Source: BRHc4a sp049325055 (GTDB lineage: Bacteria > Bacillota > Desulfotomaculia > Desulfotomaculales > Desulfocucumaceae). From it: a stretch of DNA of 64,000 bases. Below are positions 40,528-49,948 of the stretch, piece after piece. The notes below the pieces were generated by a model. The model was not told where the DNA came from and searched no databases. It worked only from the letters and a program-made list of their open reading frames with translations. The stretch lies in assembly GCA_049325055.1 (NCBI GenBank), contig JBMOPB010000016.1:18034-82033 (forward strand), read 5' to 3'. The number at the start of each line of letters is the position of its first letter. The first letter of the stretch is position 1. The translations under genes and the position numbers were made by a program.

Positions 40528-41846
40528 TCCCCGTCCGTAAATACTTTCTTGAAATCTTCCAGCTCTTCCAGGGCTCTTTTGGAGTACAATGAGTTCCTGA
40601 GCTTGCGGTCCCGGGGAGGGTTATCCAGCGGCGGAAAAAGACCGAAGGTTATATTCATGGGCTGAAAACTGCCCGGCTCGGCGGATGTGATATAACGGGC
40701 CAGAGAACCATGGGCGGTTTCGGGCGGAAGAACCAGCGGGCTTTCACCCCGGAAAAGGCGGGCAGCGTTGATTCCGGCCACCAGACCCGAGGACGCCGAC
40801 TCGACGTAACCTTCAACACCGGTTATTTGCCCGGCAAAAAACAGCCCGGGCCTTATCCTGCACCGGTAACTGGGCTCCAGAAGAACCGGGGAATTGATAT
40901 AAGTATTCCGGTGCATTACGCCATACCGGGCAAACTCGGCTTTTTCCAGGCCTGGGATCATCCTGAATACTCTCAGTTGTTCCGACCATTTAAGGTGTGT
41001 CTGGAATCCCACCATATTATACAATGTTCCCGCAGCGTTGTCCTGTCTCAACTGAACCACGGCATAGGGCCTCCTCCCCGTGCGGGGGTCGGTAAGCCCC
41101 ACCGGCTTTAAGGGGCCGTATCGCATGGTGTCCAATCCACGTGCGGCCAGGACCTCTATGGGCATGCAACCTTCAAAATTTACTTCCTTTTCAAACTCCT
41201 TCCGGGGAGATCTCTGGGCTCCGGCAAGTTGCTCCCTAAAATTCTGGTATTCCTCCTTGTTCATGGGGCAGTTTATGTAATCCGCCTCTCCCTTGCCGTA
41301 CCTTGAAGAGAAAAATGCCTTTTCCATATCCACTGATTCCAGCGTAACTATGGGAGCCACTGCATCATAAAAATAAAGGTATTCCTGGCCGGTAAGTTCT
41401 TTGATGGAACGTGCCATTGAGTCCGACGTAAGCGGCCCGGTGGCCAGCACCACGATACCCCCGGATGGTATGGACTCCACTTCCTGCCTTACCACCTCCA
41501 CCAGCGGGCTATCCTGCAGCGCCCCGGTAACGGCGGCTGAAAAAAGGTCCCTGTCCACCGCAAGCGCCCCGCCGGCAGGTACCTTATGGCAGTCGGCGCA
41601 GCCCATTATGAGAGAGTCCAGCCTTCGCATCTCCTCCTTCAGAAGGCCCACCGCGTTTTCCAGGGACGCGGCCCGAAGCGAGTTGCTGCAGACAAGCTCC
41701 GCGAACCCTCCGGTGTTATGGGCCGGAGTGGTCTTTTCCGGCCTCATTTCGTACAATTTTACTCTCACACCAAGCCGGGCAATCTGCCAGGCTGCCTCCG
41801 ACCCGGCCAGTCCGGCCCCAATAACTGTCACAAAATCCAATACCAA
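40524..41846 (-). CDS. trmFO: tRNA m5U54 methyltransferase, folate-dependent (TrmFO)
   Basis: This 440-residue flavoprotein methylates U54 of tRNA using methylene-THF and FADH2. FAD site: TVIGAGLAGSEAAWQIARLGV (about 7-27), family signature NTGGFAELVCSNSLRA, and a late ITGVEGYVESASSGLVAGINAAR flavin region. It probably starts at a TTG. It sits between topA and xerC as in Bacillus. Confidence 0.98.
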   Translation of the reverse strand: MVLDFVTVIGAGLAGSEAAWQIARLGVRVKLYEMRPEKTTPAHNTGGFAELVCSNSLRAASLENAVGLLKEEMRRLDSLIMGCADCHKVPAGGALAVDRDLFSAAVTGALQDSPLVEVVRQEVESIPSGGIVVLATGPLTSDSMARSIKELTGQEYLYFYDAVAPIVTLESVDMEKAFFSSRYGKGEADYINCPMNKEEYQNFREQLAGAQRSPRKEFEKEVNFEGCMPIEVLAARGLDTMRYGPLKPVGLTDPRTGRRPYAVVQLRQDNAAGTLYNMVGFQTHLKWSEQLRVFRMIPGLEKAEFARYGVMHRNTYINSPVLLEPSYRCRIRPGLFFAGQITGVEGYVESASSGLVAGINAARLFRGESPLVLPPETAHGSLARYITSAEPGSFQPMNITFGLFPPLDNPPRDRKLRNSLYSKRALEELEDFKKVFTDGE

Positions 41847-41880
41847 TCCAACCGCCTTTTAACAAGCTTTATTGAAAATA

Positions 41881-44184
41881 TTATCTTCCGGACGCTATTT
41901 TGCCGCCTTTCTCACCGGTCAACGGTACGGACACACCCTTGGCCTTCTTCTTGCCCGCAGACTTGCTCCCGGCTTTGGCGCCGGTCTTGGCACCAGCCTT
42001 GGCAGCCGCATTTGTAGCGGCCTTGGCGCCGGCCTTTGATCCGGCTTTGTCCCCGGCCTTCTGAGGTTTCTTACCCTTTGCTGAATCTGCCGGCAGCCTT
42101 CTCTTTTCCTGAGGGGAGCAATGTTCGGAAACGCATTTGAGTGTTTCCCTCCCCCCGTATTTCTTAATGACCATAAGGCCCCCGCATTCCGGGCATTTTT
42201 CCTGGCTGGGGCGGTCCCAGACAGAAAACTGGCATTCAGGGTATTTTTCGCACCCGTAGAATGTACGTCCCTTTTTGCTTCTCCTTAAGACCAGTTCGCC
42301 CGCACACTCCGGACATTTAACCCCTGTGGGCTCCAGAAGGGGCCTGGTGTAACGGCACTCGGGAAAGCCGGGGCAGGCCAGGAACTTTCCGTAGCGGCCC
42401 ATTTTCACCACCAGGTTTCTCTGGCAGTTGGGGCACAGCTCATCAGTAACCTCCTGGGCCAGGTCCACGTGTCCTATCTCCTTCTCGGCCTTGGCCAGGG
42501 TATTTCTGAAGGGCCAGTAAAAATCCTTTAATACCCCGGTCCAGTTCAGATCGCCTTCTTCCACATTATCCAGTTTATCCTCCATGGCGGCGGTAAACTC
42601 CACGTCGATTATGTCTTTAAAATAATCTTTAAGGAGATTCACCACCACTATGCCCAGCTCGGTGGGGACAAACTGTTTCTTTTCCTTTACCACGTAGCCG
42701 CGCTTCTGAATAGTCTCCACGATAGGGGCATATGTGCTGGGCCTTCCGATACCCTTCTCCTCCAGTGCCCTGATCAGCGTGGCATCTGTATAACGGGGAG
42801 GAGGCTGGGTGAAATGCTGCTTCGGTGTCAGAGATTTTTTCTCAAGCCCGTCTCCTTCGGAAAGAATGGGCAAAGCCCTGTTTTCATCCTCTTCCTGCCC
42901 CTCGTCCCTTGACTCGGTGTAAACCTTCATATATCCCTGAAACTTGACAATAGATCCGGTGGCGCGGAAAGTGTAGCCCCCCGCCTTTATATCAACACTG
43001 GTGGTGTCTATTACGGCGGGACTCATCTGGCTGGCCACGAAACGGTCCCAGATCAATTTATACAGCTTATACTGGTCATTTGACAGGAAAGCTTTTATTG
43101 AGTCAGGATCTTTGTTCACATATGTCGGCCTGATGGCCTCGTGGGCGTCCTGAACTTTCCCCTTTGCGGCAGACTGCCTGGGGCCGCCTCCGGTGAATTC
43201 TTTTCCAAACCGGGACCTGATGTATTCCAGCGTTTCCTGCCTGGCGGGGTCTGACACCCTGGTGGAGTCGGTCCTAATATACGTCACCAACCCGGAAGGC
43301 CCATCCTTACCCAAATCAATACCCTCATACAACTGCTGGGCCACCGACATGGTTTTCCTGGCCGTGAAGTTGATCTTCCTGTACGCTTCCTGCTGGAGGG
43401 TACTGGTTATAAAGGGGGCCGGCGGCTGGCGCAGCTTTTCCTTGCGGACAACCTTGGCCACCGTGTACTCTTTTCCCTTGAGGTCGTCCAATATTTCTTT
43501 TACCCTGGCCTCATCGGGTATATCGGCCTTTTTGTCTCCTATCCTGTGCAGCCTGGCGTCAAAGGGGTCCCGGCCGTTTTTGGTGAGCCTGGCGGTAAGG
43601 GTCCAGTACTCCTCCGTAACAAAGGACTGAATTTCTTCCTCCCGGTCACAAATGAGGCGTACCGCAACCGACTGGACTCTTCCTGCGCTGAGCCCTTTCT
43701 TCACCTTTTTCCAGAGAAGGGGGCTTAAGTTATACCCCACCAGCCGGTCCAGTATACGCCTTGCCTGCTGGGCATTCACCCTGTTCATGTCAATGGCGCG
43801 GGGGTTTTTTACCGCGTTCTGGATAGCGTTTTTAGTTATTTCATTAAACTCGATCCGGCACTTTTCTCCCTGGTCCAAATCCAGCAGGTGCTGGAGATGC
43901 CATGCGATGGCCTCTCCCTCACGGTCGGGGTCGGAGGCCAGATAGACTCTGCCGGCCTTTTTGGCCGCGGCCCTGAGTTCCTTGATAATGTCTCCTTTGC
44001 CCCTGATGGCTATATATTTTGGCTCAAAGCCCTTATCCGGGTCTACCCCGAACTGGCTTTTCGGCAAATCCCTCAAATGCCCCATGGAGGCCTTGACAAA
44101 ATATTTGCTGCCCAGAAACTTGCCTATACTCTTGGCCTTAGCCGGCGATTCCACAATGACCAACGTTTTTTCCAAAAAAGACAC
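41881..44184 (-). CDS. topA: DNA topoisomerase I
   Basis: This 767-residue type IA topoisomerase relaxes negative supercoils. Toprim domain: LVIVESPAKAKSIGKFLG and LASDPDREGEAIAWHL. The catalytic Tyr lies in YIRTDSTRVSD near 308. Three C-terminal four-cysteine zinc modules follow, starting at CPNCQRNLVVKMGRYGKF, CPECAGELVLRRSKKGRT and CPECGGLMVIKKYGG. The last 50 residues are a Lys/Ala/Gly-rich histone-like tail (KAGSKAGAKAATNAAAKAG). The start may be the GTG used or the TTG three codons later, which has better spacing from GGGGTG. Confidence 0.98.
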   Translation of the reverse strand: MSFLEKTLVIVESPAKAKSIGKFLGSKYFVKASMGHLRDLPKSQFGVDPDKGFEPKYIAIRGKGDIIKELRAAAKKAGRVYLASDPDREGEAIAWHLQHLLDLDQGEKCRIEFNEITKNAIQNAVKNPRAIDMNRVNAQQARRILDRLVGYNLSPLLWKKVKKGLSAGRVQSVAVRLICDREEEIQSFVTEEYWTLTARLTKNGRDPFDARLHRIGDKKADIPDEARVKEILDDLKGKEYTVAKVVRKEKLRQPPAPFITSTLQQEAYRKINFTARKTMSVAQQLYEGIDLGKDGPSGLVTYIRTDSTRVSDPARQETLEYIRSRFGKEFTGGGPRQSAAKGKVQDAHEAIRPTYVNKDPDSIKAFLSNDQYKLYKLIWDRFVASQMSPAVIDTTSVDIKAGGYTFRATGSIVKFQGYMKVYTESRDEGQEEDENRALPILSEGDGLEKKSLTPKQHFTQPPPRYTDATLIRALEEKGIGRPSTYAPIVETIQKRGYVVKEKKQFVPTELGIVVVNLLKDYFKDIIDVEFTAAMEDKLDNVEEGDLNWTGVLKDFYWPFRNTLAKAEKEIGHVDLAQEVTDELCPNCQRNLVVKMGRYGKFLACPGFPECRYTRPLLEPTGVKCPECAGELVLRRSKKGRTFYGCEKYPECQFSVWDRPSQEKCPECGGLMVIKKYGGRETLKCVSEHCSPQEKRRLPADSAKGKKPQKAGDKAGSKAGAKAATNAAAKAGAKTGAKAGSKSAGKKKAKGVSVPLTGEKGGKIASGR

Positions 44185-44274
44185 CCCAATTTTACAATCG
44201 GCTGTAACCGGTATTATTATCCGAACAATCTCTTTTTAAATATAAGTATGTCTATGTATTTATAAAACCATATT

Positions 44275-45378
44275 TTATCCCGCCAATATATATAATTTAC
44301 CGGGCAGTTGCCGGGCCAAACCCTTCATTTCCAGGAAGGTAAGGGCTGCCAGCACCTTTTGTGCGGACAGTCCGGAGCCGTCCACCAACCTGTCCAGGGT
44401 ACTGGGATCAATGGACAGCAATTTCCTTACCATCTCCTCTTCGGGAGAAAGCTTTATGCCGGGAGCCGCCCTGGAATCCTCCCTCCGGGGCTCCTCTACC
44501 CTGAAAAGCCTTTCCAGCCCCATTACCTCCAGTATGTCACCGGCGTTTTCCACAGGGGTGGCCCCTTGCCTTATAAGCCGGTTTGGCCCCCGGCTCAATT
44601 CCGATGTGATATTTCCCGGCACGGCAAACACATCGCGGCCCTGGTCAAGGGCGAAGTCGGCAGTGATAAGCGCCCCGCTCCTTTCTGCAGCCTCCACTAT
44701 CACCACACCGCCGGACAATCCGCTGATAATCCGGTTCCTCACCGGAAAATGCCACGGCTGCGGCATCATGCCGAGCGGGAACTCGCTGACCACCGCGCCG
44801 TTAACTGCAATATCTTCCATCAGCCGGGAGTTTTCCTTGGGATATACTACATCCACCCCGCAGCCTAAAACCGCCACCGTCGGCGCCCCGGCGGCCAAGG
44901 CGCCCCTGTGGGCGGCAGTATCAATCCCCCGGGCCATACCGCTGACCACCGTTACCCCGGCCAGGGCCAGATCTCCCGCAAGCTTTTCGGCCACTGACAG
45001 TCCGTACCTGGTGGCCTTCCGGGACCCCACCACTGCAACGGCCGGCCCTTCGAAGGAAATATTCCCCCTGACAAAGATCCCCGGGGGAGGGTCGAATATA
45101 TTTTTGAGTGCCTCGGGGTAAGCGGAATCCACATAGTGAATGTACCTGACACCCTTTTTTTCGATCAGCAGCAATTCTGCCTCGGGATTTATCCCCCGGC
45201 GCCTTAACACCAGCTCCCGGGCTCCCTCGGCGGTAAAACCACCCGTTAATGTCAGCTGTTTTTCCGAAGACTTCCAGGCTTCAGCCGGTGATCCAAAGCG
45301 ATCTATTATATGCCATATCCTTTTGGCTGCACCCGGCATCAGCATCTGCCAGCCAAGGAAAAACTCCTTTTCTTCCAC
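44275..45378 (-). CDS. dprA: DNA-processing protein DprA
   Basis: This protein of 367 residues starts at the GTG at 45378, where homology begins (EEKEFFLGWQ) and GGGAAGTG stands upstream; the open frame extends to 45423 and overlaps the ligD-like gene. DprA loads RecA on incoming single-stranded DNA. Rossmann-fold signature: YPEALKNIFDPPPGIFVRGN, VAVVGSRKATRYGL, VSGMARGIDTAAHRGAL, VLGCGVDVVYPKENSRL and AVPGNITSELSRGPNRLIRQGA. A C-terminal winged helix (about 310-367) is present. It is upstream of topA as in Bacillus. Confidence 0.95.
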   Translation of the reverse strand: MEEKEFFLGWQMLMPGAAKRIWHIIDRFGSPAEAWKSSEKQLTLTGGFTAEGARELVLRRRGINPEAELLLIEKKGVRYIHYVDSAYPEALKNIFDPPPGIFVRGNISFEGPAVAVVGSRKATRYGLSVAEKLAGDLALAGVTVVSGMARGIDTAAHRGALAAGAPTVAVLGCGVDVVYPKENSRLMEDIAVNGAVVSEFPLGMMPQPWHFPVRNRIISGLSGGVVIVEAAERSGALITADFALDQGRDVFAVPGNITSELSRGPNRLIRQGATPVENAGDILEVMGLERLFRVEEPRREDSRAAPGIKLSPEEEMVRKLLSIDPSTLDRLVDGSGLSAQKVLAALTFLEMKGLARQLPGKLYILAG

Positions 45379-45382
45379 CAGA

Positions 45383-46375
45383 TCACTTCCCGGTAACATC
45401 TTCCATATGTACATGATGGACATTCGGGGGCTGGCGACGGTTTTCCTGCACTGGCGAAAAAATTTTATTTTTATTGTATCCGGCGGCCGACAGTATTCCC
45501 GATATGGACCGGCTGTTACCGGGCATGTCCCTCAAAAGGTCGCCATATTTTTCAAGACGGCGGAACACGGTAATGATATTAAAGGAAGTGGGTTTAACCT
45601 GTTTTTTTTCTATCTCTTCCCATAAAAGGGGGGTGGACACCGGCGCGCCCGGAAGAGGCCTGAGGCTGTACTGAAAGGCCATGGTTTTACCCCTGCCGTT
45701 CTGAAGGTAGTCAAGGTAAACGCGGCCAGCCCTTTTGGCCACCGCTCTTTCCACCGTAGCCTTCCTGGGATAGACCCTGGCTATCAGTTCCGCTATATGC
45801 TGCATGGCCATAGTCACCACCTGGAAGGGGTATTCACTTTTTATGGGGATAAAAATGTGCAGGCCGCTGGCGCCCGAGGTCTTCGCGAAGGGCACCAGCC
45901 CGTATTCCTCCAGGGCGCGCCTGCATAAAAGAGCGATGTCCATAACATCGTCAAAGGTGGCTCCCTCGGCGGGGTCCAGGTCCATAACCGCAATATCCGG
46001 GCAGTCAATATTATCCAGCACCGAAAGCCAGGCATGTACTTCAATGCAGGCCTGGTTGGCCAGCCAGGCAAGGGTGGCAGCGTCGTTGCAGACAATATAA
46101 TTGACCACTTTTTCCGTGTGGCAGATGGGAAAAGTCTCGATCCAGTCCGGGGCATATTCCGGGCACTCCTTTTGGTAAAAGGACTGGCCGTTTATGCCGT
46201 CCGGGTACCTTTTCATCACAAGCGGCCTGTTGCGCAGATGAGGTATTATGACCGGAGCGATATCCATGTAATACCTTACCAGGTGTGCCTTTGTGTAACC
46301 TTCCGGCCAGAAGACCTTGTCCAGATTGGTCAGCTGTACCTCTCGCCCGTTCACCAGGGTAACAGTCTTTTCCAT
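45383..46375 (-). CDS. ligD: LigD-type NHEJ primase-polymerase, stand-alone
   Basis: This protein of 330 residues starts at the ATG at 46375 behind GGGGAG. It is the archaeo-eukaryotic primase-like polymerase domain of bacterial end joining, which fills gaps at Ku-bound DNA ends and prefers ribonucleotides. Motifs: LTNLDKVFWPEGYTK, RPLVMKRYPDGINGQSFYQKE, catalytic MDLDPAEG (metal Asp pair), TSGASGLHIFIPI (motif II) and RVYLDYLQNGRGKTMAFQYSLRPLPGAPVSTPL. The ligase domain is a separate gene at 47.5 kb and Ku is at 49.0 kb. No nuclease domain is seen. Confidence 0.94.
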   Translation of the reverse strand: MEKTVTLVNGREVQLTNLDKVFWPEGYTKAHLVRYYMDIAPVIIPHLRNRPLVMKRYPDGINGQSFYQKECPEYAPDWIETFPICHTEKVVNYIVCNDAATLAWLANQACIEVHAWLSVLDNIDCPDIAVMDLDPAEGATFDDVMDIALLCRRALEEYGLVPFAKTSGASGLHIFIPIKSEYPFQVVTMAMQHIAELIARVYPRKATVERAVAKRAGRVYLDYLQNGRGKTMAFQYSLRPLPGAPVSTPLLWEEIEKKQVKPTSFNIITVFRRLEKYGDLLRDMPGNSRSISGILSAAGYNKNKIFSPVQENRRQPPNVHHVHMEDVTGK

Positions 46376-46496
46376 GCCCATCTCCCCGTCTTTTTGCTTA
46401 TTTTTCCTCATTAATAAAATAAACTTTCAGATCTTGCCTTTCATTATTGTATTTTCAAATGGAAAATTTAATATTTATGAAGGAAAATAATCAAAT

Positions 46497-47055
46497 TTGG
46501 CGTATAATGTCGTTTACAGGACGAAAAATTGCGATGTTGACGGGCTCAAACTGGTTAACGACACCCTGGGGCACGAAGCCGGAGACAGACTGCTGGTGAC
46601 TGCCGCCAAAGTGATAGAGTCATCCTTCCACAAAGGAGCCGTAATAGTTCCACGACAAGGTGGGCATACCGGACCGCATCCTCTTCAAGCCCGGGCGACT
46701 TACCGCCAAAGAGTTTGCAGAGATGCAGCGACACTCGGAGATAGGCCACCGTATAGCGCAGTCAGCCCCCGATCTCGCCCCAATAGCGGACTGTATATTG
46801 AAACACCATGAATGGTGGAATGGCCAGGGTTATCCGCTTGGGCTCAAAGGAGAAGATATCCCCCTTGAATGCCGCATACTTTCCATCGCCGACGCATACG
46901 ACACCATGACCAGCGACCGCCCGTACCGAAAGGCTTTAGATAATAAAGAGGCGCTGGAAGAGATTAAAAAGCACTCAGGGATCCAATTCGATCCCCAGCT
47001 TGTTATAAATTTCGTTCAGGTGATAAAAAATAGCCTTTTAGCGCTTCCGTCATAA
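46497..47055 (+). pseudogene. Remnant of a GGDEF / HD-GYP signalling protein
   Basis: Two pieces in different frames are visible. The first (about 46531-46640) reads DVDGLKLVNDTLGHEAGDRLL, the core of a diguanylate-cyclase GGDEF domain. The second, in another frame to 47055, reads HDKVGIPDRILFKPGRLTAKEF, then HHEWWNGQGYPLGLKGEDIPLECR and ADAYDTMTSDRPYRKAL, the HD-GYP phosphodiesterase signature. The centre of the GGDEF domain, the HD-GYP entry (a normal HDIG has lost two residues) and the reading frame are gone. It is a deletion remnant, inactive, on the strand opposite its neighbours. Confidence 0.85.
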
Positions 47056-47109
47056 ACACCTTTTCTATAAACCTATGGCGGAGGGTAAACACTGCCTCTG
47101 CCAAAACTG

Positions 47110-47142
47110 TAAAAACCGGGCGACATTAGACACCCGGTTTTC
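47110..47142. terminator. Bidirectional terminator
   Basis: AAAACCGGG pairs with CCCGGTTTT, with A/T runs on both sides. It serves the small membrane-protein gene on minus and stands after the remnant gene on plus. Confidence 0.8.
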
Positions 47143-47156
47143 GTTAGCGCCAGTGG

Positions 47157-47384
47157 TTATCTTTGGCCCCCACCGGTTTTATTTAAGTCCCTAAGCATCA
47201 GGTTAATCTCCTGTAGATCAAGGGCCATGGTATTCATTCCCGACCTGAAGTTGTTCATGGCGCTTGTAACCCTGTCCATAACATTCTTCACCACTTCTAC
47301 TTTCTTGCCGGCATCCGGATCAAACCCCAGCACCAGCAAGATAAGGATGAGAAATAAAATATACGGGTTGGCCCCGTAAGACAT
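47157..47384 (-). CDS. Small membrane-anchored hypothetical protein
   Basis: This 75-residue protein starts MSYGANPYILFLILILLVLGF, one clear membrane segment, followed by a helical, partly amphipathic tail (KKVEVVKNVMDRVTSAMNNFRSG) and KTGGGQR. The MSYG-plus-helix opening resembles small spore-coat and sporulation peptides, but homology is not shown. AAGGAGGG precedes the ATG. It has its own terminator, so it is a one-gene unit. Confidence 0.65.
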   Translation of the reverse strand: MSYGANPYILFLILILLVLGFDPDAGKKVEVVKNVMDRVTSAMNNFRSGMNTMALDLQEINLMLRDLNKTGGGQR

Positions 47385-47489
47385 ACAGCTTTTCCCTCCT
47401 TTACCACAGCATTTTGTTCCAGCCTTTCTTCCATACTATGCCTGAAATGTAAAAGGGGTGTCCGTCAAATCCCCCTGTAAAGGTAACAT

Positions 47490-48485
47490 CTAGCTGGTAT
47501 CTTCAGGAAAGCTGCATTCCATAAACTCCTTGTCAAACCTGAGTCCTTTGAAGCTGGGATGCCGTAAATAACCCTCCCCGGTATTTTCAAGGTACTCCAC
47601 CGTACACACAAGATCCGGCTTTACCCAGATAACACCCGCGGCCTCTCCCCGGGGTACCGCCACCGGAGGATCAGCTGTCTTTATTTTTTGCAGCCTTGAA
47701 ATAAGATCTTCTTCGGTCTCCCTGCTAAAACCAGTTCCCACTTTCCCTGCATATACCGCTTTTCCCCCAGCATTGCCGCAAAGCACCAGGGAACCCAGTA
47801 TTCTACCCCCTTTGCCCGCCCTGTAGCCGCAAATGGCCAGGTCGGCCTCCCTGGTGTGTCTTATTTTTTTCCAGTAGGGGGATCGCTTACCCGGAAGGTA
47901 CGGGCTGTTTAAAGCCTTGGCCATTATACCCTCCAGCCCCTGTTCACGGGTGGCCTTTGCAAACACTACCCCGCTTTCCGCCACGTATTCTGTTACCACC
48001 AGTGATCCCCCGCTCTTTACCTCGCCTTCCAGTATTTCTTTTCTTCGAGCAAGAGTCTCCTCCATTACAGGGCTTCCGGAAACATACAGTATGTCAAAGG
48101 CAAGGTATACAGCCGGAGATACCACCGATGCCCTCTTTATTCTTACAGGGTCGGTAAGCCTTCCCCTTGACTGCATAGCCATGAAGGAAGGTCTTCCTTG
48201 CGAAAAAACAACCACCTCACCATCCAGCAAGGCCGGCAGGGACTTGACGCACCGGTGAATACCGCCAAGATCCGGGAACGCCCCGGTTATATCCAACAGA
48301 TTTCGCGACCTGATCTCAGTTACCCCGCTGTCCAGATAAGCCAGGGCCCGGTAACCGTCCCACTTCACCTCGTAAATATATTCGTGGCTGTCAAAGGGTT
48401 TTGATGATACCGCAAGCATGGGTTTCAACAGAGGAATGGGGGATATACGCTTCAATGAAATCACTCTCTCAGTTATTTTTGGCAT
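47490..48485 (-). CDS. ligD: LigD-type ATP-dependent DNA ligase, stand-alone
   Basis: This protein of about 331 residues (from the ATG at 48485; a TTG at 48455 with GAGAG upstream is an alternative) is the ATP-dependent ligase of end joining. Adenylation motif I YEVKWDGYRALAYL (Lys in EVKWDG), ITEIRSRNLLDITG-type motif III area, LDGEVVVF, EGIMAKAL (motif IV) and YWKKIRHTREADLAI (motif V). A C-terminal OB fold follows. The open frame continues 147 codons upstream, but that part is antisense to the DUF441 gene and is not LigD. Confidence 0.93.
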   Translation of the reverse strand: MPKITERVISLKRISPIPLLKPMLAVSSKPFDSHEYIYEVKWDGYRALAYLDSGVTEIRSRNLLDITGAFPDLGGIHRCVKSLPALLDGEVVVFSQGRPSFMAMQSRGRLTDPVRIKRASVVSPAVYLAFDILYVSGSPVMEETLARRKEILEGEVKSGGSLVVTEYVAESGVVFAKATREQGLEGIMAKALNSPYLPGKRSPYWKKIRHTREADLAICGYRAGKGGRILGSLVLCGNAGGKAVYAGKVGTGFSRETEEDLISRLQKIKTADPPVAVPRGEAAGVIWVKPDLVCTVEYLENTGEGYLRHPSFKGLRFDKEFMECSFPEDTS

Positions 48486-48543
48486 ATAATGGATGATTTT
48501 CCAATAGATTAAAGTATAACTTTTCTCAATCATTGGTGATGGT

Positions 48544-48999
48544 ATGGACACATCGGTTCTGGTTCTTCTGACGCTTTTGATAATCGCCATAATAGGCAGG
48601 TCAAACCTGGTGGCAATGGCCAGCTGCATACTGATGGCCATAAAGTTCTCCGGCCTTGAGGAAATCATACTGCCGGCCCTGGAAAAAAAAGGGCTGAAGC
48701 TCGGCTTGCTGGTATTGATGGTATACATACTGATGCCCCTGGCCAGAGGAGAGGTTAACCTGAGGGAAGTCAAGTACAGTTTTTCAACAACACCCGGGAT
48801 GATAGCGCTTTTGGGAGGCGCTCTGGCCACGCACCTCAACAACCAGGGCCTTAAACTCATGAAGGTCATGCCCGAGATAATTTTCGGCATGACAGTGGGG
48901 ACCATACTGGGGACTGTGTTTTTCAAGGGTATCCCCTGCGGGCCTGTGATGGCGGCGGCAGTGACGGCGATATTACTGGAGATTTACAGCTTGTTTTAA
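48544..48999 (+). CDS. DUF441 family membrane protein
   Basis: This 151-residue protein of the UPF0756/YeaL family has four hydrophobic segments. Family sequence: LLIIAIIGRSNLVAMASCIL, LPLARGEV-type loop (MPLARGEVNL), GMIALLGGALATHLNNQGL and GTVFFKGIPCGPVMAAA. Function is unknown. It is on plus, divergent from the ligase gene with only about 60 bases between, and converges on ku. Confidence 0.88.
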   Translation: MDTSVLVLLTLLIIAIIGRSNLVAMASCILMAIKFSGLEEIILPALEKKGLKLGLLVLMVYILMPLARGEVNLREVKYSFSTTPGMIALLGGALATHLNNQGLKLMKVMPEIIFGMTVGTILGTVFFKGIPCGPVMAAAVTAILLEIYSLF

Positions 49000-49025
49000 A
49001 AAAACTGTTTGATCCCCAACAGGAA

Positions 49026-49865
49026 TCACACCGTCTTCCTCCGCCCGACCTCTCCGCCTTCAACCCTCTTTGCCTTCTTTTGGGACGTTCTATCCCTTTT
49101 AGCCAAATCTATGCTTGCCTTAAGGGCAGACATAAGGTCCACCACATTGGCCGCCTCCGGGACAGCCGGGGCTTCTTCTATCTGCTCCCCGGCTATTTTT
49201 CCGTGAATGGCCTCCAGCAATTCTTCACGGTAGCGGTTGGTATACTTTCCGGGATCAAAACCGGAAGACAGGTTGTCAATAAGGTTGACGGCCATTTTCA
49301 CCTCGTTTTCGTGAAGATCCACCCGGTATTCCAGTTCGTCTATCATGGACGGCTTTCTTACCTCGTCCGGATAAAACATGGTGCTCATCATCAGTACATT
49401 ATCTGCCGCCCTCAAAACGGCAAGGGCCTCCTTGCTCCTTATGACCACCCTGGCCACCGCCACCTTGTCAGACTGGTTCATAGCCCTTTTCAGCAGATCA
49501 TACACCTTTTGACCACCATCGCCCGGGGCAAGGTAATACGCCTTGTCATAATATATGGGATCTATTTCAGAAAGGTTTACGAAATCCAGTATATCAACGC
49601 TTCGGTTTTTTTCACCCGGAAGGCGCTCAAAATCCTCTTCCTTCATTACCACATACTTTCCCTTCTCATATTCGTATCCCCTTACCACTTCGTCCTGCGT
49701 CACCTCGGTTTCGCAGCGAGGGCAATACTTGCGATACTGAATAGGAGTTTTACATTTTTCATGCAGGTAATTGAATTTTATATCCTTCTTTTCAGTTGCC
49801 GCATACATTTTAACCGGCACGTAAATGAGGCCGAAGCTAACAGCACCCTTCCACAAAGGACGCAT
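49026..49865 (-). CDS. ku: Non-homologous end-joining protein Ku
   Basis: This 279-residue homodimeric ring protein binds DNA ends. Start MRPLWKGAVSFGLIYVPVKMY at the ATG at 49865, about 11 bases from AGGAGG. Family parts: NYLHEKCKTPIQYRKYCPRCETEV, GYEYEKGKYVVMKEEDFERL, and FYPDEVRKPS with YTNRYREELLEAI. The C-terminus is Lys/Arg-rich (RTSQKKAKRVEGGEVGRRK), as in Ku proteins that recruit LigD. Together with the LigD polymerase and ligase it makes a complete minimal NHEJ set, often used to repair spore DNA at germination. Confidence 0.96.
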   Translation of the reverse strand: MRPLWKGAVSFGLIYVPVKMYAATEKKDIKFNYLHEKCKTPIQYRKYCPRCETEVTQDEVVRGYEYEKGKYVVMKEEDFERLPGEKNRSVDILDFVNLSEIDPIYYDKAYYLAPGDGGQKVYDLLKRAMNQSDKVAVARVVIRSKEALAVLRAADNVLMMSTMFYPDEVRKPSMIDELEYRVDLHENEVKMAVNLIDNLSSGFDPGKYTNRYREELLEAIHGKIAGEQIEEAPAVPEAANVVDLMSALKASIDLAKRDRTSQKKAKRVEGGEVGRRKTV

Positions 49866-49948
49866 ACCGGCGGAGACCTCCTCGTTTAGCAATTTGTTTT
49901 ATATTGCCCCCGCCCTGTTAAAAAAATATATTATTATTTTTTCATATA

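Noticed and set aside
48486..48926. N-terminal extension of the LigD ligase frame by 147 codons
   Set aside because: This part is antisense to the DUF441 gene and has no ligase homology; the ligase starts near 48485 or 48455.
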